This document shows, one piece after another, positions 16,699-27,300 of a stretch of DNA of 34,647 bases; within the stretch, counting starts at the first letter, position 1, and every line of letters begins with the position of its first letter. Origin of the DNA: Aequorivita sp. (GTDB taxonomy: Bacteria; Bacteroidota; Bacteroidia; Flavobacteriales; Flavobacteriaceae); contig JAGQYY010000022.1 of the NCBI GenBank assembly GCA_020435825.1, positions 1-34,647 of the forward strand. The letters run 5' to 3'. A program made the position numbers and the translations under genes. The notes beneath the pieces are model-generated. The model was not told where the DNA came from and searched no databases. It worked only from the letters and a program-made list of their open reading frames with translations.

Positions 16699-18789
16699 TC
16701 AAAAATCATAATACCAATTAAACAGATCTGTTCGTATTCCAAAATTCACCCAAGTTGTTTGGGTCTTAAAAACGGTTTCGGTATCAATCTCTGGATCAAA
16801 ACTTCTGAAAATAAAGCTTCCATAAATCTTTAAGTTGGTTGCAGGATTAATTACGTAACCCGCTTGGACTTCAGTATGGAAAAAGTTGGTTGTATTGCCT
16901 TGAGCCAAATCGTTGCCATTATCAGAAACACGGTCATCTTCATTTCCGTATATATTTCCACCATAAAAAAATGAATCTTCTGCCGTATTGAACTCAAAGC
17001 CCCGTTTTGCTATTATGAACTTGGCATCGCCATAAATTCTACCTCTTTGGTAGCGTGCAATGGTTATAAATTCAGAAAAATTGGCTCCAAGAGTATGCGC
17101 CATAGATTGATTGTTGTGACCATAATTAAGCACCACTGTATTGTGTGAATAAGTGTAAGGCCGCACTCTGTTGTACTCAGTTTGTAAATAAAGGTTTTTT
17201 AAACCGAAGGCATTGTAATATTTCAACCCAAGTTGATAGCCTGTTTTGTTTTTATAACTTCCCTTTCCGCCAAAAACATCACTGGAAGAGAATTCATCAA
17301 TAATAAATTGTCCATAAGCATTTATACGATCATTCACTTTATATTTGGCGCTAATACCAATCAAAGCGTTACCGCCTCGTGATCCCGTTGAAAACTCGAT
17401 AGCACGATAGAAAATTATTGGGTTAAGATAGTTGACATCAAAACCACGGTTGTTGTCATTTTGCCATAATACAGATTCAAAGAGACCTATATTCAATCGC
17501 TTAGTAATGTTATAGCTCAAATAATGGTTTGCCATATATTTTGTTCTGAAAGAACCGTCTTCAGTAACCTCTGGGCGAACATCGCGCAATGACATCCAAG
17601 TGTTTGTGTATTTCAATTTCCAAAAAGTTGTGTTTATCTTGAAAAACGGGTATGGACTGGCATTATCACTGGTAAATAAGGACCGGTACCCATCTCCAAG
17701 AAAGGTTTTGCCATGGCCCAACTGAATGTTGAAGTATTTTGAAGGCGTATAGGAAATATGCCCCGTTGCAATAGGATAGTCATAAGAATCAGATTTGAAT
17801 TCTTTTGCTATTCCACGCCCAGGAATGATTGCTGGGTTTCCACCGTCTGGGCGAATAGACTTAGCATATCTGTTAAAATAATCCGCAAAGCGACCTTGGC
17901 TTTCATAGATAACACCAAAAAAACCGATTTGCTTCCCAATGCTGCCCTGTGTATAGACCAAGCGAGTATTGTTATAGGTGTCAATATCAGCATCAAAATC
18001 TTTTCCAGCCTGCAGGTCAACGCCTGCATCAAGGGTTAGCCAATAGTCTTTCCCCTTGATTGTAACGAGGTGTTCGTTCCAAAGTTTTCTACCGAACCAT
18101 GAAGTCTTGTTTTTTAAAATTTCTTTGTTGGCGGCTTCAAAATCGTAGTATTTATTTACTTCACTATAAACATAAGGTTTTTGTGCAGTGTGATTGTTAA
18201 GGCCTACTCGGTTTAAAGCTGGATCGAAAAGACTGTAATTATGGTGAGATAGCGGAATGTTTATATTGCTTTTATACTCTTCGTTATTATAAGGAAGATT
18301 TTCAAGTGAATCATATTCATTAACCAGTGCTTCCCTTTCATTTTTCTTTGAAATTTCCTCGGTTTGCACAATGCTTTCTCCAGGCGCAACCAGGGGAATA
18401 GCAATTGGCAATGTGAATTGTACATATGAAGGAGAACCGTTATAAGTTGCAGGCTCTACTGTTGGAAGCAATTCAAAAACACGTCTGGCTTCTTCTTTTA
18501 ATTCATCATAAATTCCATCAACATATAATACTTTGAACTTGCCTTCCTTTGTTACTTCAAACAAAACATTCACATTTCCTTTATAATTTTCCGAAAAAAC
18601 TTTTTCAGAGACCTTGAAATTTTCAAAAATGAATTGCTGTAGTGTATTTTTAAAGCAACTTTCTAAAGCGTCAACATCTGTATTGGCACACTCCTTAAAA
18701 ACCGGATATTTTTCATATTGGGCTGAAGTAACCTGCGCAAAAGAAACTACTGAAAAACAAAAAACAAAAAGAAATATAAACTGCTTCAT
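16699..18789 (-). CDS. RemB/Wzi-like outer-membrane protein with N-terminal TonB-C-like domain
   Basis: 696 residues with a signal peptide (about 1-18, VVSFAQ). Residues about 22-135 resemble the TonB C-terminal domain: YPVFKECANTDVDALESC and ARRVFELLPTVEPATYNG parallel the C-termini of the two TonB proteins encoded just upstream, including a similarly spaced Cys pair. From about 215 to the end the sequence is rich in alternating aromatic strands and ends in WYYDF, typical of an outer-membrane barrel; the body resembles the Wzi/capsule-assembly family, as does gliding protein RemB of Flavobacterium johnsoniae. The role (surface polysaccharide or motility) is inferred. A GTG-type start at 18846 would add 19 residues before the signal peptide; I start at the ATG at 18789. 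A 7-of-8 -7 box (TATCTTTC) precedes it, but with a 24-nt spacer. Confidence 0.75.
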   Translation of the reverse strand: MKQFIFLFVFCFSVVSFAQVTSAQYEKYPVFKECANTDVDALESCFKNTLQQFIFENFKVSEKVFSENYKGNVNVLFEVTKEGKFKVLYVDGIYDELKEEARRVFELLPTVEPATYNGSPSYVQFTLPIAIPLVAPGESIVQTEEISKKNEREALVNEYDSLENLPYNNEEYKSNINIPLSHHNYSLFDPALNRVGLNNHTAQKPYVYSEVNKYYDFEAANKEILKNKTSWFGRKLWNEHLVTIKGKDYWLTLDAGVDLQAGKDFDADIDTYNNTRLVYTQGSIGKQIGFFGVIYESQGRFADYFNRYAKSIRPDGGNPAIIPGRGIAKEFKSDSYDYPIATGHISYTPSKYFNIQLGHGKTFLGDGYRSLFTSDNASPYPFFKINTTFWKLKYTNTWMSLRDVRPEVTEDGSFRTKYMANHYLSYNITKRLNIGLFESVLWQNDNNRGFDVNYLNPIIFYRAIEFSTGSRGGNALIGISAKYKVNDRINAYGQFIIDEFSSSDVFGGKGSYKNKTGYQLGLKYYNAFGLKNLYLQTEYNRVRPYTYSHNTVVLNYGHNNQSMAHTLGANFSEFITIARYQRGRIYGDAKFIIAKRGFEFNTAEDSFFYGGNIYGNEDDRVSDNGNDLAQGNTTNFFHTEVQAGYVINPATNLKIYGSFIFRSFDPEIDTETVFKTQTTWVNFGIRTDLFNWYYDF

Positions 18790-18844
18790 CGTGGTTTGAA
18801 TGTTTAATGCCGAAAGATACAGTTTTTTTGTAATGACTAAATTC

Positions 18845-18871
18845 AAAAAAAGCTCCCTTTTGTGGGGAGCC
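18845..18871 (-). terminator. Rho-independent terminator after the downstream TonB gene
   Basis: A six-pair GC-rich stem (18852-18857 with 18865-18870) is followed on the minus strand by a run of seven T (18851-18845). It lies 22 bases after the stop of the TonB gene starting at 19669 and separates it from the RemB-like gene. Confidence 0.8.
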
Positions 18872-18892
18872 TCCTTTTTTTATAAAAATATA

Positions 18893-19669
18893 TTACTGAA
18901 TCTTAAAACTGATGGGCACTGTGTAAAGTACGTCAACATTTTTATTTCCTTGTTTCCCCGGTTTCATGGTTGGCAAGGTATTGATCACACGTTGTGCTTC
19001 TTTCTTTAAGTTTTCATTGTGTGAGTTTGCCTTCACCTCTGTTACATATCCTTTCGAATCTATTTTGAAATTTACATAAATCTTATAGATCTCGTTTGCG
19101 TTCAGATTCTCCAATACTTCCTTTCTAAAGTTTTTATTGATGAACAAATTTATCTTAGATGACATACATTCCACCTTTTCTGCGTTTGACCCCAAAGATT
19201 CGCAACCGGGGAAAACCGGAACAAACTCTACATTTAGCATATTCTTTGGTTTGGTATCCTCAGGAGCTTCCGCAGTATTAACAGGTTCTGGTGGATCAAT
19301 CACTGGAACGTCTGTGGCTGTAATAGGAGTTTCAACATCAGTAGTTGCATCTGGAGTTACAACAATAGTGTTGCTAGTTACTATTTTTGGTGTTGGGACC
19401 CGTTTCTCAATTACCTTTTTAATTGGTTCTGCGGGCTTAGGTTTATCCACATCAATTGTATAGATTATCATCGGCGGTTCTTCAATACCGTTGGAAGTTG
19501 GCTGTTTAAACTCTGCAACATTCAATTCAAAATTAGTTTGCATTATGAAAAAAACAATTAACAAACTGGCAATGACACCTATTTGGAAAAACAAACGCGA
19601 ATTCCAATTGATGTTAATTTGCTTTTTTTCGGCTCTTTTGTTTCGGGTATTTTTTGTTGTTGCTTTCAT
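18893..19669 (-). CDS. Energy transducer TonB (258 residues)
   Basis: It couples the proton-motive force, through ExbB and ExbD, to outer-membrane TonB-dependent transporters. A basic N-terminus and one membrane helix (about 27-44) are followed by a Pro/Thr/Val-rich periplasmic spanner (about 60-145) and the C-terminal TonB domain (about 150-258): VPVFPGCESLGSNAEKVEC, then IYVNFKIDSKGYVTEVKA and VINTLPTMKPGKQGNKNV. It is flanked by terminators on both sides, so it is probably transcribed alone. ExbB and ExbD are not in the window. It is a clear paralogue of the next gene upstream. Confidence 0.9.
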   Translation of the reverse strand: MKATTKNTRNKRAEKKQININWNSRLFFQIGVIASLLIVFFIMQTNFELNVAEFKQPTSNGIEEPPMIIYTIDVDKPKPAEPIKKVIEKRVPTPKIVTSNTIVVTPDATTDVETPITATDVPVIDPPEPVNTAEAPEDTKPKNMLNVEFVPVFPGCESLGSNAEKVECMSSKINLFINKNFRKEVLENLNANEIYKIYVNFKIDSKGYVTEVKANSHNENLKKEAQRVINTLPTMKPGKQGNKNVDVLYTVPISFKIQ

Positions 19670-19726
19670 AATGTAAAAATTTAAAAGGTTTACATTTATA
19701 TGAAATACAACTCTTGTGCCAAAACG

Positions 19727-19763
19727 AAAAAACCCCGTATTTGCTTATACAAAACGGGGTTTT
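19727..19763 (-). terminator. Rho-independent terminator between the two tonB genes
   Basis: A ten-pair stem (19729-19738 with 19754-19763) with a CCCCG/CGGGG core is followed on the minus strand by a T-run. It starts 20 bases after the stop of the upstream tonB gene. Confidence 0.85.
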
Positions 19764-19782
19764 AAAAAAAATCTATACTTAT

Positions 19783-20505
19783 TTATTGAATATCAAAAAC
19801 TATTGGAAGTGAATAAAGTACCCCAACCGGTTTCCCGCGCTGTTTTCCCGGGGTCATATTCGGCAGGGATTGTACTACGCTAACAGCTTCCTTTTCCAAT
19901 CTTGGGTGTGGAGCACGAGCACGAACATCTATTACCTTTCCGTTTTTATCAATTTTAAACTGAACGGCAATACGCTGTCTTCCATCTAATCCAAGATCTG
20001 AAGCCAAATCAGTATTGAATTTTTTATTGATAAACTCACTAATTTTTGAGGACATGCATTTCTTTTTTGCATCATTCCCCTTTTCATTTTCACAGCCTGG
20101 ATAAATAGGCACATTTTCAATTACTGCAAAAGGAACATCTGCAATTTCCTCTTCAACAACCTCTTCTTTAATCTCCTTAACTTCAACAATTTTTTCATCT
20201 TGTTTTGCTTCGGTAGACTTTATTACGGTTTCTTCTTCTTCCACTTCATCTTCCATAACCTCAATAACCTCTGGTGCTGGTGGCGGTGGCGGTGGCGGTG
20301 GTGGCGGTGTTAACTGCTGTGTAATCGGGATTTCTTCTTCAAGATTTTCGCCTACATCCAGTTTTCCGAAGTCATTATCGGATTTATCATAAGATTTCCA
20401 TTCAATTGCCTGCCAAGCTAGAAAAAGCATAACAACCATTCCGAGTTGGAAAAAGAGCATGCTCTTGCGACTAACATCTGCTTTCGGATTTTTTTTAGGT
20501 TCCAT
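19783..20505 (-). CDS. Energy transducer TonB (240 residues)
   Basis: Domain order: basic N-terminus, membrane helix (about 17-34), then a spanner that begins with ten consecutive prolines (67-76) and continues as a Glu/Val-rich stretch (about 78-122), then the TonB C-terminal domain (about 125-240) with VPIYPGCENEKGNDAKKKC, VQFKIDKNGKVIDVRARAP and QSLPNMTPGKQRGKPVG. C138 and C150 may form a disulfide in the periplasm. It lies 66 bases after the vanZ-like gene; a 7-of-8 -7-like TATATTTT is in that gap, so it may have its own promoter or be read from the ruvA-sprA-gcvH-vanZ transcript. A terminator follows. Confidence 0.92.
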   Translation of the reverse strand: MEPKKNPKADVSRKSMLFFQLGMVVMLFLAWQAIEWKSYDKSDNDFGKLDVGENLEEEIPITQQLTPPPPPPPPPPAPEVIEVMEDEVEEEETVIKSTEAKQDEKIVEVKEIKEEVVEEEIADVPFAVIENVPIYPGCENEKGNDAKKKCMSSKISEFINKKFNTDLASDLGLDGRQRIAVQFKIDKNGKVIDVRARAPHPRLEKEAVSVVQSLPNMTPGKQRGKPVGVLYSLPIVFDIQ

Positions 20506-20571
20506 AGTAGTGGGTTTAACTTGTTGCTAAAATATAGAAATTATCATTCAATTTAAAACTTAATTGAAATT

Positions 20572-20970
20572 TTAAGCTTTAAATTTATTTTTTATGCTTT
20601 TGAAAAAATAGATTCCAATCAATGAGCCTATTAAGTTCGCTAATACATCAAAAATATCTGCACTGCGCGAAATTGTTAACAGTCCTTGTAAGATCTCAAT
20701 TATTATGCCATAAAGCAATACTGAAAGCAATATGATCAAGCCCCATTTATTGTTGAACTGGAAGCCGTTTCTTATATATAAATACAACATCCAAAGATTC
20801 ACTAAAATAAAATAAATTAAAATGTGGACTATTTTATCTAATGCTGAAAAGTGGACATTGGGCAAATCTTGGCTAGGGATAAAGAACAGAAACGAAATAA
20901 AACAACTGTACAGTATTGCAATAACTAAAAGTGGCTTATCCGCCAATAAGTGCTTTATATGCGGCATCAT
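20572..20970 (-). CDS. VanZ-like family membrane protein
   Basis: 132 residues with four membrane helices (about 13-31, 43-62, 74-94 and 105-124). [17 protein letters not shown] and [19 protein letters not shown] are the conserved VanZ-like signatures, including the Asp in helix 4. The molecular function of the family is unclear, and a link to teicoplanin resistance should not be inferred from this domain alone. Its first 35 bases overlap the end of gcvH, indicating translational coupling; a later TTG start inside LLADKPLLV would shorten the overlap. Confidence 0.85.
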   Translation of the reverse strand: MMPHIKHLLADKPLLVIAILYSCFISFLFFIPSQDLPNVHFSALDKIVHILIYFILVNLWMLYLYIRNGFQFNNKWGLIILLSVLLYGIIIEILQGLLTISRSADIFDVLANLIGSLIGIYFFKSIKNKFKA

Positions 20971-21316
20971 CCAAAAGTTCTGCTATTTCATCAGGGTTTG
21001 AAATTTTCAACTTTATCATCCAGCCCTCGCCATAAGCATCGGTATTTACTTTTTCGGGTTCAGACTCAAGTGTTTCATTAAATTCTATGATTTCTCCAGA
21101 AAGTGGCAAAAACAAATCTGAAACCGTTTTTACAGCTTCAACCGTTCCGAATACTTCTTCTTTCTCCATAGTATCGCCAACGGTTTCAACTTCTACATAA
21201 ACAATATCACCGAGTTCGCCCTGTGCAAAATCAGTCACTCCGACAGTTGCTAAATTGCCTTCAATTAGAACCCATTCATGGTCTTTTGTGTATTTTAAAT
21301 TTGATGGTATTTTCAT
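20936..21316 (-). CDS. gcvH: Glycine cleavage system H protein
   Basis: 126 residues, full length for GcvH. It carries the lipoyl arm that shuttles the aminomethyl group between the P, T and L proteins of the glycine cleavage system. Lipoylation site K63 lies in [15 protein letters not shown], and the family start KYTKDHEWV is present. The other glycine cleavage genes are absent from the window. It lies 21 bases after sprA and overlaps the vanZ-like gene; in Flavobacteriia I know gcvH to accompany sprA. Confidence 0.96.
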   Translation of the reverse strand: MKIPSNLKYTKDHEWVLIEGNLATVGVTDFAQGELGDIVYVEVETVGDTMEKEEVFGTVEAVKTVSDLFLPLSGEIIEFNETLESEPEKVNTDAYGEGWMIKLKISNPDEIAELLDDAAYKALIGG

Positions 21317-21337
21317 AATAAATCAGTATATAAATTC

Positions 21338-24300
21338 TTAGTTTCCAAAGTTGTAGCGAAGTGTAAATCCACTTCTAATAGTTGTTTGTGGGAATGCCGT
21401 GGAGATGGCATATTTAGAGAATGTATGGTCATAATAGAACAATGCCGTTAGATTTTTGCTCAAAGCATAATCTATGGACAACTGTGCGCCATAGATGGTC
21501 TGCCCAGCCGTGGTTTGGTTGTTTTCAATATCTAAATACCTAATGATTGTTACATTATCTCTTCTTGAAAGATCGACCTTAAAATTCAAATCACTGGTTA
21601 TGACTGATTTCTTTCCACCAAAATTAGTGGAAATTCGCAGGTCCTTTACTCTGTATCCAAGACCCACTATGTATTCATTTCCTTTTATTTCCGTAAGCAA
21701 GTTGTTGGCGAAGCTCATTGAAAGGGCACGGTCCTTTCGCATTTCGGCAAGAATCTTTACTGAATTGTTCATTTCAAAATCCAAACGCAATAAAGGGGAA
21801 AATTGTTCCGTCAAGTTTACATTGGTCAATAATGTTTTTGCTTTAAAATTTCCTGCTTGATCTGGTGCCTCTGGGTTATTTGGATCGTAATCTAAATTAG
21901 ACTGAAACTGGTTCACTGTATAGCTGGCCCTATATCCATGGGCAAGTGAAAAACGTTTAAAATTCTTCTTGAACCAAGGAATGTTCATTAAACCGGTATA
22001 TTTAATATCCCAATTTGGAAGTGGAATGTCCCTAAATATTCCTGTTTTCTCTTTTGAAGCATTGCTTCCTTTATATGCAGCTAGGAAAGAAGGCAATAAC
22101 ACATCTTGGCTATTTCTTCCAAAACCTACAGGATATCCGAGTGAGTCTCTAGGAATTGCACGTCCTTGGTAATAATCTTCGGCAAGTCTATTTGCAATGG
22201 TCAATCTATTGCTGCGGAACTCATCAAAAGCAGCAGAACTGTTTTCATCGCTTTTACTAAATGCGGTTTTGATCAAGACTGTTGAAATGTTGAAATTTCC
22301 ATATGTATTTGGTGTCAACGAATTATATAGACCATCTTGAACTATATAATTTTCGGCATAGTTTTCAGAATAAATTCTGCTTCCGTTTATGTCGATGGTC
22401 AAATCGTTTATAGGCTCCAAATTTGCCTGAATGTCCATTTGGCGACTTTCAACTTCCGTATATTGCTCGTTAAATTCTGGATATAATGTTAGCCATCCTT
22501 TTCTTGCGGCAAGATCCCTAACTTCGGCTTGGCTTCCAAAAACAAAACCAGCAGTTGGTTTCAGCGTGCCAATAAAACCAATAGACGGTGTATAACCTGG
22601 CAAGTAAATACCATTGTTTTCTTGATAGTTGAATTGAATTTTCTTTAGCATGGTTGCAAAACCAATGGCGGTATTTAATACTTTATCACCTGCATTTAAA
22701 CCTCCTTCAGCGCCAGCACCTCTTCCAAGAACGCTAGGTGAACCGGTTTTTCCATTTGAAAGTGCGCCTTTCTCTTCAGCTTCCAATTTGCCTTCTCTAC
22801 CCTCTTTTCCTTCTTTGCCATCACCTTTTTCATCACCTTGGCCAGCAGAAGACTTTTTCGCTTTGCTCTTCTTAATTTTAGTAAGTCCAACATAACGGTA
22901 AAAACCGTTCATATCAATGCTAGAGTTAATTTGGTGAGTGCTTGCATTCTGGATAGAGTTACCCAAATTATACGTATTTACGGTTCCATCACTCAACTCG
23001 ATAGGGAAATTATTGAACTGTTGACTTCCGCGTTGCCATTGATAATCACCAGTATAAGAGTATGTAGCTCTAATAAATTTTAGGAATGGAAATTTGCTGA
23101 ATGGTAAATCATAATTTAACTGTAGAGATTGGAAATGTTGGTTCGGATCACCCACGTCAAAGAAACCATCCCAAACCCCGATATCATTGTTAACCACTCC
23201 ATCATCACTCAAATAATTATTTACAATCATGTTATTAGAAGACGTGAAGTTTAATCGCAATGATTTGGTCAAATTGTGATTGATGGTATATTGCCAATCA
23301 AAAAGGTAATTGCGTTGGTATAATCTTGGCAAACCAATATTACCAGCCTGTAAGTCTATCTCTCTAAATTTCTGCTCGTTGTACTGTCTTGTAATATTTG
23401 AGCTTACTGAAATATTGGTCGGTAAATAATTGAAGTTGAAATCTTTCAAGAACTTCCAGTATTTTCCCATAAACAGGGAGTCATTCTTTTTGAAAGGCTC
23501 TACCGGTTTTGCCGTGAAGTTATAATTATAAGTTGCCCCCACACGAACGTTTTGTTCCAGTGCATCTTCTACCTCAAAATCGTGATGGTCTGTTTGGTTG
23601 TAAGAGAAGGACCCTGTAAAGTTTTCTATATCATATATTTTAGCCTTCGAGTCTCCAGTTCGTTCTTTACGTACCCCTATTAAGTTTACACTTTCACGCT
23701 TAGTGTAATTTACTGATTGATTTTTTATTCTGTCTTTTTCATCTTGATCCTCTGTATTGTCTAACCTAGTTTCCAATTCAATATCTTGGAATTCGGGATC
23801 GTATTGCGGAGTTATCAATTCTTCTGAACGCCCGTAGTTAAATGGAAGCTGAACTCCCCATTTTTTTGGCAATAGCTGTCCAAGATTCAAGTTTGTAACC
23901 ACTCCATATTGTTGAAAATCCTCACGGCTTCTTTGGTTTGGACCTTGTTCCAAAGAACCAAAACCAATGGTACTTCTTTTTCCCGTGGCACTAATGGTCG
24001 CAAAATCTGCAATATTGGCATCCAAACTTACTACCGCTGCCCAGCCCCCTTTATTTTTAAGCTCCGACATTCTAAGTTCGTTAAACCAAACTTCACCACA
24101 TAGCTCATCATTAGTAGTGTTTCTAACACCTAACATAATGGTGCGGACATTTCCAAAACTTGGGTTTCCTTTAATCCCTATTTTTAATTCGTTTTCGCCA
24201 TTGGAACCTCCGCCCTCAAGTTCAGATTGGTTGAAGAAATTCACTTCGGTTTGATCATAACTCGAATCGCCAAGAACTTTTGTCTTTACTTGTTGCAGCA

Positions 24301-27300
24301 ATTCCAATGGTAAATTTAAACGGTTTGCAAGTGGCCAAATCTCCTCAGCTGTTCTGGCTCCAAAGTTTGTGGGGTTTAAAGGTATTTGAACTTCGTAATA
24401 ATTATTGGTAAGGTCATTTCCTAAACGTATGAATGCTAACAACTGACCATCCTGTAATTCTGTTGTATTGGTATTATCTATAATAGATTCTGCGTGAATG
24501 AACATTTCCAGATTTTTATACTGGCGCATATCCACGTTAAAATTTTTATAAACAGCGCGAGCATCATTTTGCTCCAAACCACAAACCCGCAACGAAAGCG
24601 ATTGTTCATTTTCGCGAATAATGTTATTGTTGTTGTTTAACTGCTCACGCTCAAGTCCCGGAGGCAGTACATATGGAATAGGTTGACGGTTTTCGTTTTC
24701 TTCAATGCTTACTGAACCAACTTCAAAAACAGTGTCGTCATTGGCAGGATCTTCAAAAGTTATCTCGTCCAACGTTTTTTCAAACCTTCTGTAATCGCCG
24801 CGAATCAATTCCATGGTGCCGAAACGCAATACAGTATTTTGCGAAAACTGTGAAAGGAACATTCGCATAAAACGGATAGACCTAAAATCTGAAATACCAT
24901 TAACGGCTTGGTCTGGCTTGCTAATAGGAATTTTGAATTGTACCCAACGAACTGGGATAGTATTATTATCTGGGGTGGTTATATCTTGACTTTTTATATC
25001 TGAAATATATCTGTTGTTTTCTCTGTTCATCCCGGGGAACATAGGAACATTGTATTCAAAATAGCTGTCAATCGTGTTCATGGTATTGTCACGATTAATG
25101 TCTTCCACATCGGGCTGGGCGGTGCTTCCTCGGTTTGTGTTGCTAACTTCTAATGGAGAGTTTCCTTGTGTTCCATTATATTTTAAATAGCGGTTCAAAA
25201 TATTTCCATCAGCTTGTAAGAAATATTGATAATCGTCGTTCGCTGGATCTGGCAGACCTCCAAAAGCTGGAAACTTCGCACTTTCATCCGCATTATTTAA
25301 ACCATCCAAACCAATATCTTGGTTGGTACGTTCTTGACTATCCGCAGTATCAAAAGTGTAAACTAACGATTGGTTGGTTGGTACCTTACCCCAAGCTGTT
25401 GAGGTTGTGTTGCCATTCAATCCATCTTTGGGCAATCCGTTTTCGTATTGTTTTCTTCCGTCTTTCAGTACATCTTCCGAAATGCTTCCAAGGTTAAAAT
25501 TTAAGGATCCTCCTGGATTTCCGTTGTTTTCTTCGTAAATGAATGGATCCATCACCCAAAATTGGATGTATTCCACATTTGATTTTTCAAAATCAGTGGT
25601 TGTCAGTTGTCGCATTATCCCTCCAAAACGATCTTCAGGATTAGGCAATGTATTGCCGCCTGCCGCTTCGGGGTTATAGTTATATTCACCTCTTACTGAT
25701 GGATAATAGGCCAAATCTAAAGTGAACAAAGCCTGAGTTTGTCCTTGAATAATATCTTCTAGAGGGAAAATTTCGTTTCTAAAAACACGACGTGTAAATG
25801 GAGAAGAAAGGTCTTCGTCATTAATGCCTTCAGGACGTTGGCTACTATAGAAAATAGGATCAATAGTGTACCAAGCCAATTTTGCACGATTATAATTGTA
25901 TCCTAAATTATCATTAGACAATTCACCGCCATAGCCAATAGGAGCACTAGATAAAGACCAACTGGAAGGTGTGCTAATGTCATTACCTGTTTGTGAAGAT
26001 TCAAAATCATCCACATATACAGTGGTCTTTCCATTAAAATCAGAAACTTTGGGAGCACCCGGGTTTAAGTATGCAAACTCTCCACGCAAAGAAATATTTG
26101 ATTCAACGTCAGTATCAATATTTGGAAGATGGTTAACCATACGGGTTAGGAATGGAACTTCTGTAGAATAGTTCACATTTATCCCGTAAATACTATTGTT
26201 TATGGGCTCTACGCCATAAGATGATTTTTGCGTTAATGGCCGTTCGTTAAGGTTTACGTAAGTTGCGCCCACCAATAACTTATCATTAAACTTATGCTCT
26301 ACATTCAAGCCTGTAAAACGTTTGCTCTGCTGTCCAAAAAGTGAATTGTTCTCAGTGCTCACAGAGATTGGAATATTACTGTTTAGCAACGAGGGATCCA
26401 AAATTTGAACCCTTCCCAATTGATAATTAACGGTATAATCAACACCTTCTACCAAAGTTCTTCCACCAGCGGTCACGGTAACGGAACCTTGCGGAATATT
26501 GAAAGCCCCAATAGGAATTCCATCTGCACCCGTGGATTTGTAACTTCCCTTTAACTGAAATTTATTTTTCTCACTTTCCTGCTGCTCTGCCTGTGTTTTC
26601 GTTCCTGTGTAAAGTGTTCGGAAAACATATTTTGCTTGGTTTGCATTGTAGGTTGCTGGCATATCATAAGTAGCCGGAATGGAAGGCACATTCAATTTTT
26701 CAAACAAATGTTTTCCAAAAGGCTCAACCGTTGTAAAAATAATCCGTCCGTTTTGTGCATCTACAGTTATTCCCGGAAGAAAATCAAAAAAGCCATCCCC
26801 GCCCTGAACCGGATCATTGTTGAAATTTAACCTATCAACATTGAATACTTTTAAGAGAACTTGATTCTTAACATCATCAGGGAGTTCTGGTCCTCCTTGC
26901 GCTTGCTCTATATAGTTAAGTGGTGAAGGGTCTGTATAAAGTATATTCAGCCTGAAATCTTCCTTTTCAAGTTGGTATGCACCAATTGGGTAGATGTTTT
27001 TCATCATCAAGTCCCAAACTGGCTCCTGTACATTGGTGATGCTGCTCTTTAAAAGTTTTACAACTAGGTTTTGGGCAAGACCAACTTCACCGCCTGGAGG
27101 ATTTCCACCGCCGCCATTATTATTATTTGTTCCTCCGTTTGCTTCTACACCATCATTGGAAAATTCACCCACTTGATAAACCTTTCCATTAACGGTAAAT
27201 TGAAACGATACCGCTAAAACTTCATCATTGGTCAAGCGTTGGTTTAATGATATATAACCAAGTTGTGAATTAAGGGAATATTCACCTGAATCCAATCTTC

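Noticed and set aside
16681..16704. Inverted repeat TTTTGAT/ATCAAAA between the MBL gene and the RemB-like gene
   Set aside because: The stem is entirely AT apart from one pair, overlaps a stop codon and lacks a clear T-run, so a terminator cannot be supported.
18789..18846. Longer start for the RemB-like protein
   Set aside because: The added 19 residues precede a complete signal peptide that begins at the ATG at 18789.
22650..22895. Plus and minus alternate frames over the low-complexity part of sprA
   Set aside because: They are by-products of the charged, low-complexity codons in sprA, with no independent features.
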